Assembly (NCBI GenBank): GCA_028817875.1 | Contig: JAPPOO010000048.1 | Coordinates: 1 to 32,275 of the forward strand | Length of the DNA: 32,275 nt | Direction of reading: 5' to 3' | From: Alphaproteobacteria bacterium | Lineage (GTDB): Bacteria > Pseudomonadota > Alphaproteobacteria > UBA2136 > JAPPOO01 | Part shown: positions 21,253 to 29,281 of the stretch, in pieces | How positions within the stretch are numbered: position 1 is the first letter of the stretch | Layout of the letters: the number at the start of each line of letters is the position of its first letter | The notes under the pieces: model-generated | Told to the model about the DNA's origin: nothing | The model's input: the letters and a program-made list of their open reading frames with translations, nothing else | Database searches by the model: none | Made by a program: the position numbers and the translations under genes

Positions 21253-21367
21253 CCGCCTAGAGGATAACCTCCTCCTTTTAGCTGGAAGAACAGGCTGGAC
21301 AAAACAAGAAATTGAGGGGCTGACAGTAGCCAAGTTAAACACTTACGCAAGAAAGATGCAGTTTTAA
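21230..21367 (+). CDS. Frameshifted C-terminal extension of the tail chaperone (Mu gp42-frame)
   Basis: This 45-codon segment has no ribosome site or good start of its own. It reads GEIIQLNNRLEDNLLLLAGR, then TGWTKQEIEGLTVAKLNTYA, the helical extension seen on the long form of tail chaperones. Joined by the −2 shift it makes a protein of about 158 residues. The long form usually contacts both tube and tape measure. The tape measure gene starts 2 bases after its stop. Confidence 0.8.
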   Translation, partial: GEIIQLNNRLEDNLLLLAGRTGWTKQEIEGLTVAKLNTYARKMQF

Positions 21368-21369
21368 AC

Positions 21370-22740
21370 ATGACGAATTTTACTAACTCCATTGTTATGA
21401 AATTTGTAGATATGGCCAGCCGTCCTGTAGGGCGTCTGGGTAATTCTATCCGCCGATTTTCGAATAACTCCACACGTGATCTTGCTAAGGTAGGTAAACA
21501 GGCAAAAAGAACCAGTAGTTTGATGAATGAGCTTGGCAAGGTAGCTGGAGGAATTAGTGCTCTTGACCTTGCCCGTCGTAGTATCGGTTCAGCTATGAGT
21601 TCAGAGGCTGAGTTTGAGCGTTTAGCTATTAATGCCAATATGACTACTGAAGAAATTCAGGAAGTCAAACGCCTCATTTATAAGCTTGCTCAAAGGTCTG
21701 ATATCCGCATTGACCCTACTTTTCTTCGTGAAGCCTTTGCTAAAGTTATCGAAAAAACTGGTGATAAAGCTTATGGCATCTCACAGCTAGAAAATATGGC
21801 CTTAGCTATTCAGGCAACCGGTTCATCTGGTTATGATATAGGGGCTACGGTGGCAGACCTTCAGAAATTTAATATCGCTACCAAAGAAGAAATTCTAGAG
21901 GCTCTCAATATTCTGGATGCCCAAGGTAAAATGGGTTCCCTTACAGCTGAAGAACTTGCAGCTGCAGCTGAAAAACTCTTTAGCTCTGCCGTAGCAGCAG
22001 GAGCAACAGGCATACAAGGCATTAAAGAAACAGGAGCCCTTGCTCAAACTGCGCGTATGGTCGTAGGAAGCGGCGATGAAGCTGTTACTTACCTTAATAG
22101 GATTCCTTCAGATTTCATACAAAATGCTGACCTGTTTAGGAAAGAAGGCATTGAAGTCTTTGATAAAGACGGAAAGCTACGCAACCAAGTTGAGCTCTTA
22201 AAAGAGGTTATTGTTAAGCTAGATGGAAGTATTCCCAGACTATCAGAACTATTCTCAGATACATCTCTCCAAGTTGTTAAAAAAATGGCAGGGGACTATA
22301 AGAGCGAGAAATACGAAGGCTTTTCTAACTTTGACAGGTTTCTTAATGTTCAGATTTCCGGAGATGAAATTGCGAAAAACAGCGCCCGCATGGCTGCGAC
22401 AGGATCAGCCAGAATGTTGAACATGCAAACATCTATGGGGAGACTTTTAGAGTTTGGCGGAAAGTACGCATTGATCCCTACTATAGAAGGGCTACTAGAC
22501 CTTCCAAAAGACGCTGTTATGAAGCCTTACAATTTTGCTAAAGATGTTGCGAGTGCCCCCGGAAATATATACCAAGCCGTTCAAGATTTAGTTACTGCCC
22601 TATCTCAAAAAGAACCTAATGAAGCTCACGTTACCGTTGAGTTTAAAAATTCTCCAGCTGGTACCCAAGTCTCTCAAATGAACGCTAGCAAAGGGTTAGA
22701 GCTTAATATCGACAATGGCCCAGTTATGGTGACGCCGTGA
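21370..22740 (+). CDS. Tail tape measure protein
   Basis: This 456-residue, mainly helical protein sets tail length. It has a basic N-terminus (FVDMASRPVGRLGNSIRRFS), a central tape-measure core with long helices (ISALDLARRSIGSAMSSEAE, FLREAFAKVIEKTGDKAYGI) and GATVADLQKFNIATKEEILE. It is short for a tape measure, implying a short tail. The DNA looks AT-richer than the sheath and baseplate genes, hinting at separate ancestry together with the accessory gene behind it. Position directly after the chaperone is diagnostic. Confidence 0.88.
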   Translation: MTNFTNSIVMKFVDMASRPVGRLGNSIRRFSNNSTRDLAKVGKQAKRTSSLMNELGKVAGGISALDLARRSIGSAMSSEAEFERLAINANMTTEEIQEVKRLIYKLAQRSDIRIDPTFLREAFAKVIEKTGDKAYGISQLENMALAIQATGSSGYDIGATVADLQKFNIATKEEILEALNILDAQGKMGSLTAEELAAAAEKLFSSAVAAGATGIQGIKETGALAQTARMVVGSGDEAVTYLNRIPSDFIQNADLFRKEGIEVFDKDGKLRNQVELLKEVIVKLDGSIPRLSELFSDTSLQVVKKMAGDYKSEKYEGFSNFDRFLNVQISGDEIAKNSARMAATGSARMLNMQTSMGRLLEFGGKYALIPTIEGLLDLPKDAVMKPYNFAKDVASAPGNIYQAVQDLVTALSQKEPNEAHVTVEFKNSPAGTQVSQMNASKGLELNIDNGPVMVTP

Positions 22741-22744
22741 GAAA

Positions 22745-23293
22745 TTATAACCTTCTAATAGCCCCAGCGTATACCCAAACAATTTCTTTGTTACCAAATA
22801 AAGGTCTTATAAACTCTACTCTCATCCAACCATCTAAAGACATAAATTTATTGGTTTTATCTGGGTTAGCAACTGTGAGTGCTTTTCCTAAACGACTAAA
22901 TCTAATGCCAAAACAATCGCCGTTGGTGGCTTGCTCTATTCTCTTCCAAACTCTACTTGTAAAAGGTTCGCTACTGTCTTCTCTAGCAACTTTATTGTAC
23001 GTTGCTGAAGCTATATCCATATTATCTTTATTTCTACATAAAGGATGCTCTGGATCTACTAAAACCAAGCTCCCTTCCATCCAAAGTTTATCAAAGGAAC
23101 CATTTAATTCTGATTTTTCTAAGTATTCTGGAAAGCATGTATCCCTCCAATCAGGGCATAAATGCCTGACTCTAGTTTCTTGGCTCTCTTTATTTGTATA
23201 CAAAAATACAGCTAGGGTGAAACCTACTAAAACACCAATAGCCAAAGTTACCCAAGAGCCTCGTGGTTGTGTGCGCTTTTTATCTGTACTCAA
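22745..23293 (-). CDS. Opposite-strand membrane-anchored protein, probable moron
   Basis: This 182-residue protein has a basic start (STDKKRTQPRG), one transmembrane helix (WVTLAIGVLVGFTLAVFLYT, about residues 14-33) and then a soluble part. That part contains several cysteines (HLCPDWRDTCFPEYL, PLCRNKD, GDCFGIRF) that could form disulphides in the periplasm. It is the only leftward gene inside the late operon, between tape measure and gpN. The start is TTG at 23293 with AGGGA eight bases upstream. I recognise no family. Opposite orientation, AT-rich DNA and membrane anchoring suggest lysogenic conversion or superinfection exclusion, unproven. Confidence 0.7.
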   Translation of the reverse strand: MSTDKKRTQPRGSWVTLAIGVLVGFTLAVFLYTNKESQETRVRHLCPDWRDTCFPEYLEKSELNGSFDKLWMEGSLVLVDPEHPLCRNKDNMDIASATYNKVAREDSSEPFTSRVWKRIEQATNGDCFGIRFSRLGKALTVANPDKTNKFMSLDGWMRVEFIRPLFGNKEIVWVYAGAIRRL

Positions 23294-23331
23294 ATCTTTA
23301 TTCCCTACTTTAAGTTGTGGAGGTATTTCCC

Positions 23332-24552
23332 GTGGTATGGCTTAATTCTCTACAAAAAGCAAGCTTTCGTGGCGTTTCGTTTGAAATTGATAGCGCAACG
23401 CTGGAAGGTGGCCGCCGTTTGGTGGAGCATGAATTCCCTTTTCAGGACAAGCCAGAATATGAGGACTTGGGCCGCAAAGCCAAGCCTATTGTTATTGAAG
23501 GACTGGTCATCGGGGATGATTATTTCCCCAAACGGGATGCTTTGGAAAAAGCTTTGGAGCAAAAAGGCTCCGGCCAACTGGTACACCCATACCGCGGCAC
23601 GCTGCAGGTTGTGGTAGATAGCTACCGTTTAAGCGAAACCACCAATGAAGGCGGCATGGCTCGCTTTTCCATGACCTTCAAACTTGCTGAAGATAATACG
23701 AATTCCCTTGTTATTTCTGATAATAAACAAGTCTTAATAGACCGTTCAAACACGGCTTTAACTGCCTTTGAACAAGACTTTATAAAAGATTTTAGCGTCG
23801 ATAAGCAGCCCGCTTTTGTTAGCCAAAGCGCAGAAACTATGCTAGATGACGCATTAGAACTTGTTGATAAAGCCTCCAGTCTGGCCAGTGGTGCACCCTC
23901 TCCCCCCGCGCTTCTTGGTTACAAGCTAAATGAGCTGGGGCTTATCAACAAGACCCTTATCCAATCCCCTGCTGACCTAAGCGGTAGCCTGCAAGATGTG
24001 CTGGCTGACCTTGTTGGCGTGTTTATTAATCCAAAGGATCAAGTACAAGCTCTTAAGTTATTCTCCAAGTTTGGCGACCTATGGCGAAATATCTCCCCCA
24101 CAACACCAAGCCGTAAGCAGGAGCAAACCAATCAAACCTCCTTCCAATCTTTTGTTAAGCGCGTTGCTCTTATGGAAGAAGCCAAGGCCAGTAGCAGCTT
24201 ACAGCCGGAAAGTACCCGCCATGCCGCCACCATACGGGATGACCTTATTCAACGCCTGCAGGCTGAAAAAGTCTTAGCTGCAGATAACGGACAAGATAGC
24301 TCTTACCACGCTTTGACGGATGTGATTGTAGCGGTCAACAAGCACTTAACCTCTCTCGCCGGAGAGTTGCCGCAAGTTATCCAGATTGAAAGCACCATCA
24401 CCCAGCCAGCGTTGGTATTGGCACATCGTTTCTACGGGGACGACCTTTCGCTCGTAGAAGGTAAGGCCGCAGATATTATCCAGCGCAACAGCATCCGTCA
24501 CCCCGGCTTTGTAAAGGGCAAGCAAACATTGGAGGTCTTAACCAATGTCTAG
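23332..24552 (+). CDS. N: DNA circulation / tail protein (Mu gpN-like)
   Basis: This 406-residue protein has the DNA_circ_N domain at its start (WLNSLQKASFRGVSFEIDSA, HEFPFQDKPEYEDLGRKAKP). In Mu, gpN is a baseplate hub or tail component and is thought to help circularise incoming DNA. GGAGG (23319-23323) sets the start at GTG 23332, eight bases on; GTG at 23317 would put the ribosome site inside the gene. The remainder is helical. It overlaps gene P by eight bases. Confidence 0.9.
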   Translation: MVWLNSLQKASFRGVSFEIDSATLEGGRRLVEHEFPFQDKPEYEDLGRKAKPIVIEGLVIGDDYFPKRDALEKALEQKGSGQLVHPYRGTLQVVVDSYRLSETTNEGGMARFSMTFKLAEDNTNSLVISDNKQVLIDRSNTALTAFEQDFIKDFSVDKQPAFVSQSAETMLDDALELVDKASSLASGAPSPPALLGYKLNELGLINKTLIQSPADLSGSLQDVLADLVGVFINPKDQVQALKLFSKFGDLWRNISPTTPSRKQEQTNQTSFQSFVKRVALMEEAKASSSLQPESTRHAATIRDDLIQRLQAEKVLAADNGQDSSYHALTDVIVAVNKHLTSLAGELPQVIQIESTITQPALVLAHRFYGDDLSLVEGKAADIIQRNSIRHPGFVKGKQTLEVLTNV

Positions 24553-25588
24553 TGTTGCTCTTTCTATTAACGGAAAAATTCTAAAGGGATGGTCGGATGT
24601 TAACGTGACCCGCAGCATGCAAACCATCAGCGGTAGCTTTTCTCTCTCTACCGTTGACTCTAAGCTATTTGAAACCTTTACCCCGCATATCTCTAACGGT
24701 GATAAATGCCAAGTCAGTGTTGATGGCACGCCTGTTATTACTGGTTATGTAGATCAGATAGATGCTTTTTATACAGCCAATGACCACACTTTAACTGTAT
24801 CTGGACGGGACAAAACAGGCGATCTGGTCGATTGCTCGGTTATTCATTCCTCCGGAGAATTCAAAAACCGTACAGTTAAACAGATTGCCCAAACCCTTTG
24901 CCAGCCTTTCGGTATTACTGTCAAGACCGACTATGACGGCAAGGCTTTTAAAGTCTTTCGCATAGAGCCCGGTGAAACTGTTTTTGACGCTATAGAGCGC
25001 ATGTGTCGCCAGCTGGCTTTGCTCCCTATCAGCACGCCTGAAGGTGACCTGTTACTTACCAGAGTAAGCACGACACCTAGCGGTGCATCCCTTAAAACAG
25101 GCGGTAATATCAAGTCCGCCAGTTTGGCCTACACCCATAAAGACCGCTTTAGCAACTACACCGTTAAAGGTCAGCAGCCGGGTAACGATAGTGTGTTTGG
25201 CAAAGCTGCAGCTACTCCTATGGGTAAAGCTCAAGATGCCGATATCAAACGGCACCGCCCCTTCCTCCTACTTGCCGAGCAACCGGGTGACGGCCTGACC
25301 TTTACCGACCGCGCTCAGTGGGAGGCTAACGTCCGCCGTGGACGTAGCAAGGCTATCCGCTATGTTGTGCCGGGCTGGAAGCACACAGGCGGCAAGGTAT
25401 GGAAGGAAAATACCATCGTTTCTATTCAAGACGATGTTTTGGGTGTCCGCGAAAGATGGACGATTGCGGATGTTGTGTTTGCTCTTAACGACCAGTCCGG
25501 CCACACAACCAACCTTACGGTTATGCCACCCGAATCATTCAAGCTTTTACCTATCCCCGAAGCTACACAAGATGAAGGTATTTTTTGA
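24545..25588 (+). CDS. P: Baseplate hub protein (Mu gpP/gp44-like)
   Basis: This 347-residue protein matches Mu gpP, structurally related to T4 gp27, which forms the trimeric hub around the spike. Segments include SINGKILKGWSDVNVTRSMQ, the strand-rich SVDGTPVITGYVDQIDAFY and the helix ETVFDAIERMCRQLALLPIS. A patch with CRQL and PEGDLLLTR is typical. Spike gene gp45 follows with a TGATG overlap. Confidence 0.92.
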   Translation: MSSVALSINGKILKGWSDVNVTRSMQTISGSFSLSTVDSKLFETFTPHISNGDKCQVSVDGTPVITGYVDQIDAFYTANDHTLTVSGRDKTGDLVDCSVIHSSGEFKNRTVKQIAQTLCQPFGITVKTDYDGKAFKVFRIEPGETVFDAIERMCRQLALLPISTPEGDLLLTRVSTTPSGASLKTGGNIKSASLAYTHKDRFSNYTVKGQQPGNDSVFGKAAATPMGKAQDADIKRHRPFLLLAEQPGDGLTFTDRAQWEANVRRGRSKAIRYVVPGWKHTGGKVWKENTIVSIQDDVLGVRERWTIADVVFALNDQSGHTTNLTVMPPESFKLLPIPEATQDEGIF

Positions 25589-26181
25589 TGAATAGAGCCT
25601 TCTACAAACTGCTACTTCCTCTTAAAAACCGTATCAGCAATATGCTTCGGCGCTTTGTACTGGAAAATGCTAACGACGGTACCAAAATGCAATCCGTTAA
25701 GGTTAAAGGGCGGGCAGATGAAATCCTTGAAAACTGTGAGCGTTTCCAAAACTACGGCCTCACAAGCGTCCCCCATGCCGGAGCTGAAGCTATCGCCCTA
25801 TCGCTTTCCGGCAATCAATCCCACACTGTTGTGATTGCGGTTGATGACCGTCGCTACCGCCTAAAAGGATTGGCTAAAGGTGAAGTGGCCCTCTACACGG
25901 ACGAAGGCGATACAATCCACCTTAAGCGGGGTAATGCTATGGATATTAACACAGGTACCCTCACCATTAATGCCAGTACCAAAGTACAAATTAATAGTCC
26001 GCTTGTTGAAACCAGCGACAAGATTAAAGCTGGCAATGATATTCAGGCCATTGGCGATATTCAAGACCTTATGAACTCAGGCGGCAAAACCATGGGCAGT
26101 ATGCGCAGCACCTACAACAGCCACAAGCACCCTGAAAATGATAACGGTGGCCCAACCAGTGTACCGAACGAGCAGATGTGA
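25588..26181 (+). CDS. Baseplate spike (Mu gp45-like) with HxH metal apex
   Basis: This 197-residue membrane-piercing spike has an N-terminal OB-fold region (VKVKGRADEILENCERFQNY, HTVVIAVDDRRYRL) and a repetitive beta-helix (DINTGTLTINASTKVQINSP). The tip contains YNSHKHPEN. In Mu- and P2-type spikes an HxH motif at the apex binds an iron ion, and SHKH fits this. I prefer ATG at 25588 (TGATG overlap) to the TTG three bases earlier. Confidence 0.92.
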   Translation: MNRAFYKLLLPLKNRISNMLRRFVLENANDGTKMQSVKVKGRADEILENCERFQNYGLTSVPHAGAEAIALSLSGNQSHTVVIAVDDRRYRLKGLAKGEVALYTDEGDTIHLKRGNAMDINTGTLTINASTKVQINSPLVETSDKIKAGNDIQAIGDIQDLMNSGGKTMGSMRSTYNSHKHPENDNGGPTSVPNEQM

Positions 26182-26648
26182 TGACTGATTTACGCACTAA
26201 GTTTGACCTCTCCCAGCTTTCCGGCGATTTGTCCAAAAACGGGCTATTGTTAGAGCAAGACGACTCTCTCAAAACCGCTGTGGTTATAAGTTTGTTTACT
26301 GACCAACGAGCAAAACTTGACGATTTTATACCAGGGAACAGCACCGACCTACGAGGTTGGTGGGGCGATGCTTGGTCTGAAATTTCCAACAAGCGCATCG
26401 GCTCTCGGCTTTGGCTTCTTAGCCGGGAAAAACAGCTGCCCGACGTTTTAGTACGGGCCAAGCAATATGCTGAAGAAGCCCTGCAATGGCTGATTGACCA
26501 AGGTATCGTCAACACCATTGAGGTAACGGCCACGTTTAGCGCGACGTCCGTCCTTGCCCTACAGATTCAAATTGTTCGCCCTTACAAGTCCGCCATTGAC
26601 TACAAGTTTAACTACATCTGGGAAACGGGAGACGCTTATGCCATATAA
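26181..26648 (+). CDS. Baseplate wedge protein (Mu gp46-like)
   Basis: This 155-residue protein matches Mu gp46, the T4 gp25-type wedge component. It contains FIPGNSTDLRGWWGDAWSEI, GSRLWLLSREKQLPDVLVRA and the ending YKFNYIWETGDAYAI, all typical. It starts on a TGATG overlap with the spike gene and overlaps gp47 by 11 bases. Confidence 0.92.
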   Translation: MTDLRTKFDLSQLSGDLSKNGLLLEQDDSLKTAVVISLFTDQRAKLDDFIPGNSTDLRGWWGDAWSEISNKRIGSRLWLLSREKQLPDVLVRAKQYAEEALQWLIDQGIVNTIEVTATFSATSVLALQIQIVRPYKSAIDYKFNYIWETGDAYAI

Positions 26649-27693
26649 CAGACCTGCCCTTTCAACACTTATGGAGCGTGTCATTGCTGACATTGAAACG
26701 CAGCTCCCAAACACTGACGCCCGCCTGCCCTACAGCAACCTGAATGTACTGGCGATGGTTATGGCAGGAGCCAGCTACAGCATGTACGGTTACTTGGCTT
26801 ACATCCACAAACAAATACTGCCGGATACTGCTGATGCCGAGCATTTAGAGCGTCACGCTAGTATTTGGGGCATTACCCGTAAGGCTGCCTCTTACGCCAC
26901 CGGCAACCTTGACTTTACCGGTATTGATGGTGCGGTTATTCCTGAAAGTACCCAGCTCCAGCGCAGTGATGGTGTTGAATTTTTTACTACAGCCGAAGGC
27001 ACTATCGCCAGCGGTACAGCTGCCGTTGCAGTACGCTGCCAAGAAGCCGGTGCTATAGGTAACGCTAGTACAGGTGCCAAGTTTTCCCTTGTGTCTCCTT
27101 TGGAAAATGTTGATACAGAAGCCCTTGCCGATGCCTCAAGTTTAGTAGGCGGTGAGGATACAGAAACGGACGATAGCCTGCGTGCCCGTATTATGGAGCG
27201 CATCCAAGAGCCACCCCACGGTGGTAACGCCAACGACTACAAAGCTTGGGCCAAGGAAATTGCAGGCGTGACCAGAGCATGGGTATTTCCTAGCCAAAAC
27301 GGTATCGGCACAGTAGGCGTTGCTTTTGTGATGGATGATAACGAAGGCAGTATCATCCCCTCCGCTCAAGAAGTCCAAACCGTGCAAGATCACGTTGATG
27401 AGCAACGCCCTGTTACAGCGGATGTGACTGTGTTTGCCCCTACAGCCGTTGCGCTGGACTTAAGTATTACGCTCAGCCCGAATACATCGACTGTTCAAAG
27501 TGCTGTTGAAGCCGAGTTAAACGACCTGTTAAAGAGAGAAGCTGAACCCGGTGGCACCATCAAAATAAGCCATATTCGGGAAGCTATCTCCATTGCGGCC
27601 GGAGAGGATGACCACACCCTCACTTCTCCCACTGCCGATGTAACCCATGACACTGGTGAAATTGCTGTACTCGGTACAGTGACTTGGAGTTAA
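26638..27693 (+). CDS. Baseplate J-like protein (Mu gp47-like)
   Basis: This 351-residue protein is the main baseplate wedge protein of Mu and P2 gpJ type. The signatures are RPALSTLMERVIADIETQLP, HLERHASIWGITRKAAS and GGEDTETDDSLRARIMERIQ, followed by GGNANDYKAWAKEIAGVTRA. The C-terminal domain is strand-helix with ISHIREAISIAAGE. The ATG at 26638 fits Mu-like starts; the longer in-frame ORF from 26554 lies inside gp46. Confidence 0.93.
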   Translation: MPYNRPALSTLMERVIADIETQLPNTDARLPYSNLNVLAMVMAGASYSMYGYLAYIHKQILPDTADAEHLERHASIWGITRKAASYATGNLDFTGIDGAVIPESTQLQRSDGVEFFTTAEGTIASGTAAVAVRCQEAGAIGNASTGAKFSLVSPLENVDTEALADASSLVGGEDTETDDSLRARIMERIQEPPHGGNANDYKAWAKEIAGVTRAWVFPSQNGIGTVGVAFVMDDNEGSIIPSAQEVQTVQDHVDEQRPVTADVTVFAPTAVALDLSITLSPNTSTVQSAVEAELNDLLKREAEPGGTIKISHIREAISIAAGEDDHTLTSPTADVTHDTGEIAVLGTVTWS

Positions 27694-27695
27694 CC

Positions 27696-28286
27696 ATGGC
27701 AAATGCTCAAGCTTACCTCCACCAAATCCAAGCCCTCCTACCTGTAGGGGCAGCTTGGTCACGGGATGCCGATGCCATTCTCACTAAGTTTTTATCTGCT
27801 TGGGCAGAGGAGTTTAGCCGTATTGACCAGAACGCCCTTTCCTTACTGAACGAGGCTGATCCCCGCACGGTGTCTCAGCTCCTTGCAGACTGGGAAGCTA
27901 CCGCCGGACTTCCTGATGACTGCGCCACTGGTAGTGAAACCGTTGCTGAGCGTATTGCCGCTTTAGTGGCGAAAGTTGTTGGGCGGGGCGGCCAAAGCCG
28001 TGCCTTTTACATCAATCTGGCAAAAGCTCTGGGTTACGACATCACCATTAACGAATACCGCCCTTTTCGGTGCGGTATCTCCAGCTGTGGTGATCCCTTA
28101 AACGGACAGGATTGGACACATTACTGGGCTGTTGAAGTCTCGGAAGAAGTCAACGTCCGCTACTTTTCCTGCGGTACCAGCACTGTTGGAGAGCCTTTAC
28201 GCACTTGGGGTGACACCTTGTTGGAGTGTGTCTTCAACAAGCTCAAGCCTGCCCACACTCACGTCAACTTTAACTATGGAGGATAA
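27696..28286 (+). CDS. Tail protein, Mu gp48-like (DUF2313)
   Basis: This 196-residue protein belongs to DUF2313 (YmfQ/gp48), which links the baseplate to tail fibres and is related to P2 gpI. It contains LHQIQALLPVGAAWSRDADA, LLADWEATAGLPDDC and a conserved cysteine-containing region (FRCGISSCGDPLNGQ, YFSCGTSTVGEPLRTWGD) ending LKPAHTHVNF. The ATG at 27696 follows gp47 after 2 bases. The fibre genes come next, as expected. Confidence 0.92.
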   Translation: MANAQAYLHQIQALLPVGAAWSRDADAILTKFLSAWAEEFSRIDQNALSLLNEADPRTVSQLLADWEATAGLPDDCATGSETVAERIAALVAKVVGRGGQSRAFYINLAKALGYDITINEYRPFRCGISSCGDPLNGQDWTHYWAVEVSEEVNVRYFSCGTSTVGEPLRTWGDTLLECVFNKLKPAHTHVNFNYGG

Positions 28287-28291
28287 TAGAT

Positions 28292-28576
28292 ATGGATAGA
28301 ATTAAACACGCCACCGCCGTTGAGAGTTTACCAAGCTTTACGAGCGAGGGTACCCGCGGTTACTTTACTGATGGCAATCCCGCAGCATCGGAAGGAGCAA
28401 CTGTTGTTCCGGCTTGGTTTATGAATGTCATTCAAGAAGAAATTATGTCTGTGATTGAAGGAGCCAGTATTACTCCTGACGAAGCTAATAACGGGCAGTT
28501 TTGGAACCCCCAGCCCTACAGGGACTATCCTAGACTATGCCGGAGCCACAGCCCCCAGCGGTTACCTCTTGTGTGA
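28292..28576 (+). CDS. Tail fibre/collar protein, N-terminal part up to a frameshift
   Basis: This ORF encodes the typical N-terminal 70 residues of small Mu-like fibre proteins: HATAVESLPSFTSEGTRGYF, a tryptophan-rich turn (VVPAWFMNVIQEEIMSVIEG) and ASITPDEANNGQFWN. After residue 74 the frame degenerates (QPYRDYPRLCRSHS) and ends at 28576. The natural continuation is the collar domain in the +1 frame. GGAGG at 28278-28282 is its ribosome site. Either a programmed shift or a mutation separates the halves. Confidence 0.75.
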   Translation: MDRIKHATAVESLPSFTSEGTRGYFTDGNPAASEGATVVPAWFMNVIQEEIMSVIEGASITPDEANNGQFWNPQPYRDYPRLCRSHSPQRLPLV

Positions 28577-29018
28577 CGGAAGCGAAGTCAGCCGAACAAC
28601 TTACTCTGGGCTGTTTAGTGTTGTTGGCACAACTTATGGAACTGGAAACGGAACAACAACCTTTAACCTACCGGATTTACGAGGCCGTGCCGCCATTGGT
28701 TTGGATAACATGGGCGGTACTGCCGCAAACCGTGTGACATCAGGCGGAAGTGGCGTTGCTGCAGCTACCCTAGGTGGCACAGGTGGTGACCAGTACATGC
28801 ACCAGCACGGCCACAGCATTACCGACCCCGGCCACACTCACACCCAGAACGTCGGGCAAGAAGCTGGTGCAGGCTATACTGACCAAGGGGATACCACTCT
28901 GCAGGGCACTATTAATACCAATTCATCAACCACGGGCATCACTGTTGATAACGAAGGTGCTGGTAGCAGCCAAAACATGCCCCCTGTTATGGCTATTAAC
29001 AAAATCATTAAGACTTAA
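28512..29018 (+). pseudogene. Tail collar domain, displaced by one frame from its N-terminus
   Basis: From about 28512 the other frame reads SPTGTILDYAGATAPSGYLL, CDGSEVSRTTYSGLFSVVG and NLPDLRGRAAIGLDNMGG, a clear phage tail-collar domain. It ends in a histidine- and glycine-rich tail (MHQHGHSITDPGHTHTQN) and IKT. This frame has no ATG until deep inside the domain and no ribosome site, so it needs the upstream ORF. Joining at CCCCC (28507-28511) by +1 gives about 241 residues. It is marked as broken, but recoding or a base-calling error is equally possible. Confidence 0.7.
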
Positions 29019-29035
29019 AGAAGGAGGATACTTAC

Positions 29036-29281
29036 ATGACCACAAACATTATAAAAACATCACCGGCTGAAAACTACACTCCTATTACGCCAAGTGATGG
29101 AGTTGACCTTGCTGTAAAACCACGAGGCTTGGCGGTGCAAGGTACTGGGGATGTTGTTTTAGTAGGGGAAAACGGTACTGAAGCCACGTTCTTCATGGTG
29201 GCAGGACTTCCCTACCCTTACTCACCGACAAGAGTTAAGGAAACTGGTACAACAGCTACCGGCATTGTGGGGCTTAACTAA
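29036..29281 (+). CDS. Spike base protein-like, GTA RCAP_Rcc01079 type
   Basis: This 81-residue beta-rich protein has the pattern ITPSDGVDLAVKPRGLAV, TGDVVLVGENGTEATFFMV and the ending KETGTTATGIVGLN. This closely fits the small spike-base proteins first named from the Rhodobacter gene transfer agent. It probably forms part of the host-contact tip or fibre base. AAGGAGGA (29020-29027) is a strong ribosome site. It shares one base with the next gene. Confidence 0.72.
   Translation: MTTNIIKTSPAENYTPITPSDGVDLAVKPRGLAVQGTGDVVLVGENGTEATFFMVAGLPYPYSPTRVKETGTTATGIVGLN

Noticed and set aside
22737-23345. A 202-codon plus-strand ORF that starts on the tape measure stop and covers the same DNA as the leftward gene
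   Set aside because: Its translation is an unstructured mix rich in Ser, Leu and Lys. The minus-strand product has a clean basic start, one transmembrane helix and a soluble domain. Only one can be a main gene, and the minus strand is far more protein-like.
28455-28511. A TTG start at 28455 for a separate collar-domain protein
   Set aside because: It lies inside the N-terminal fibre ORF with no ribosome site, and its first 20 residues are out-of-frame translation of that module. A frameshift joining the two ORFs explains the data better.
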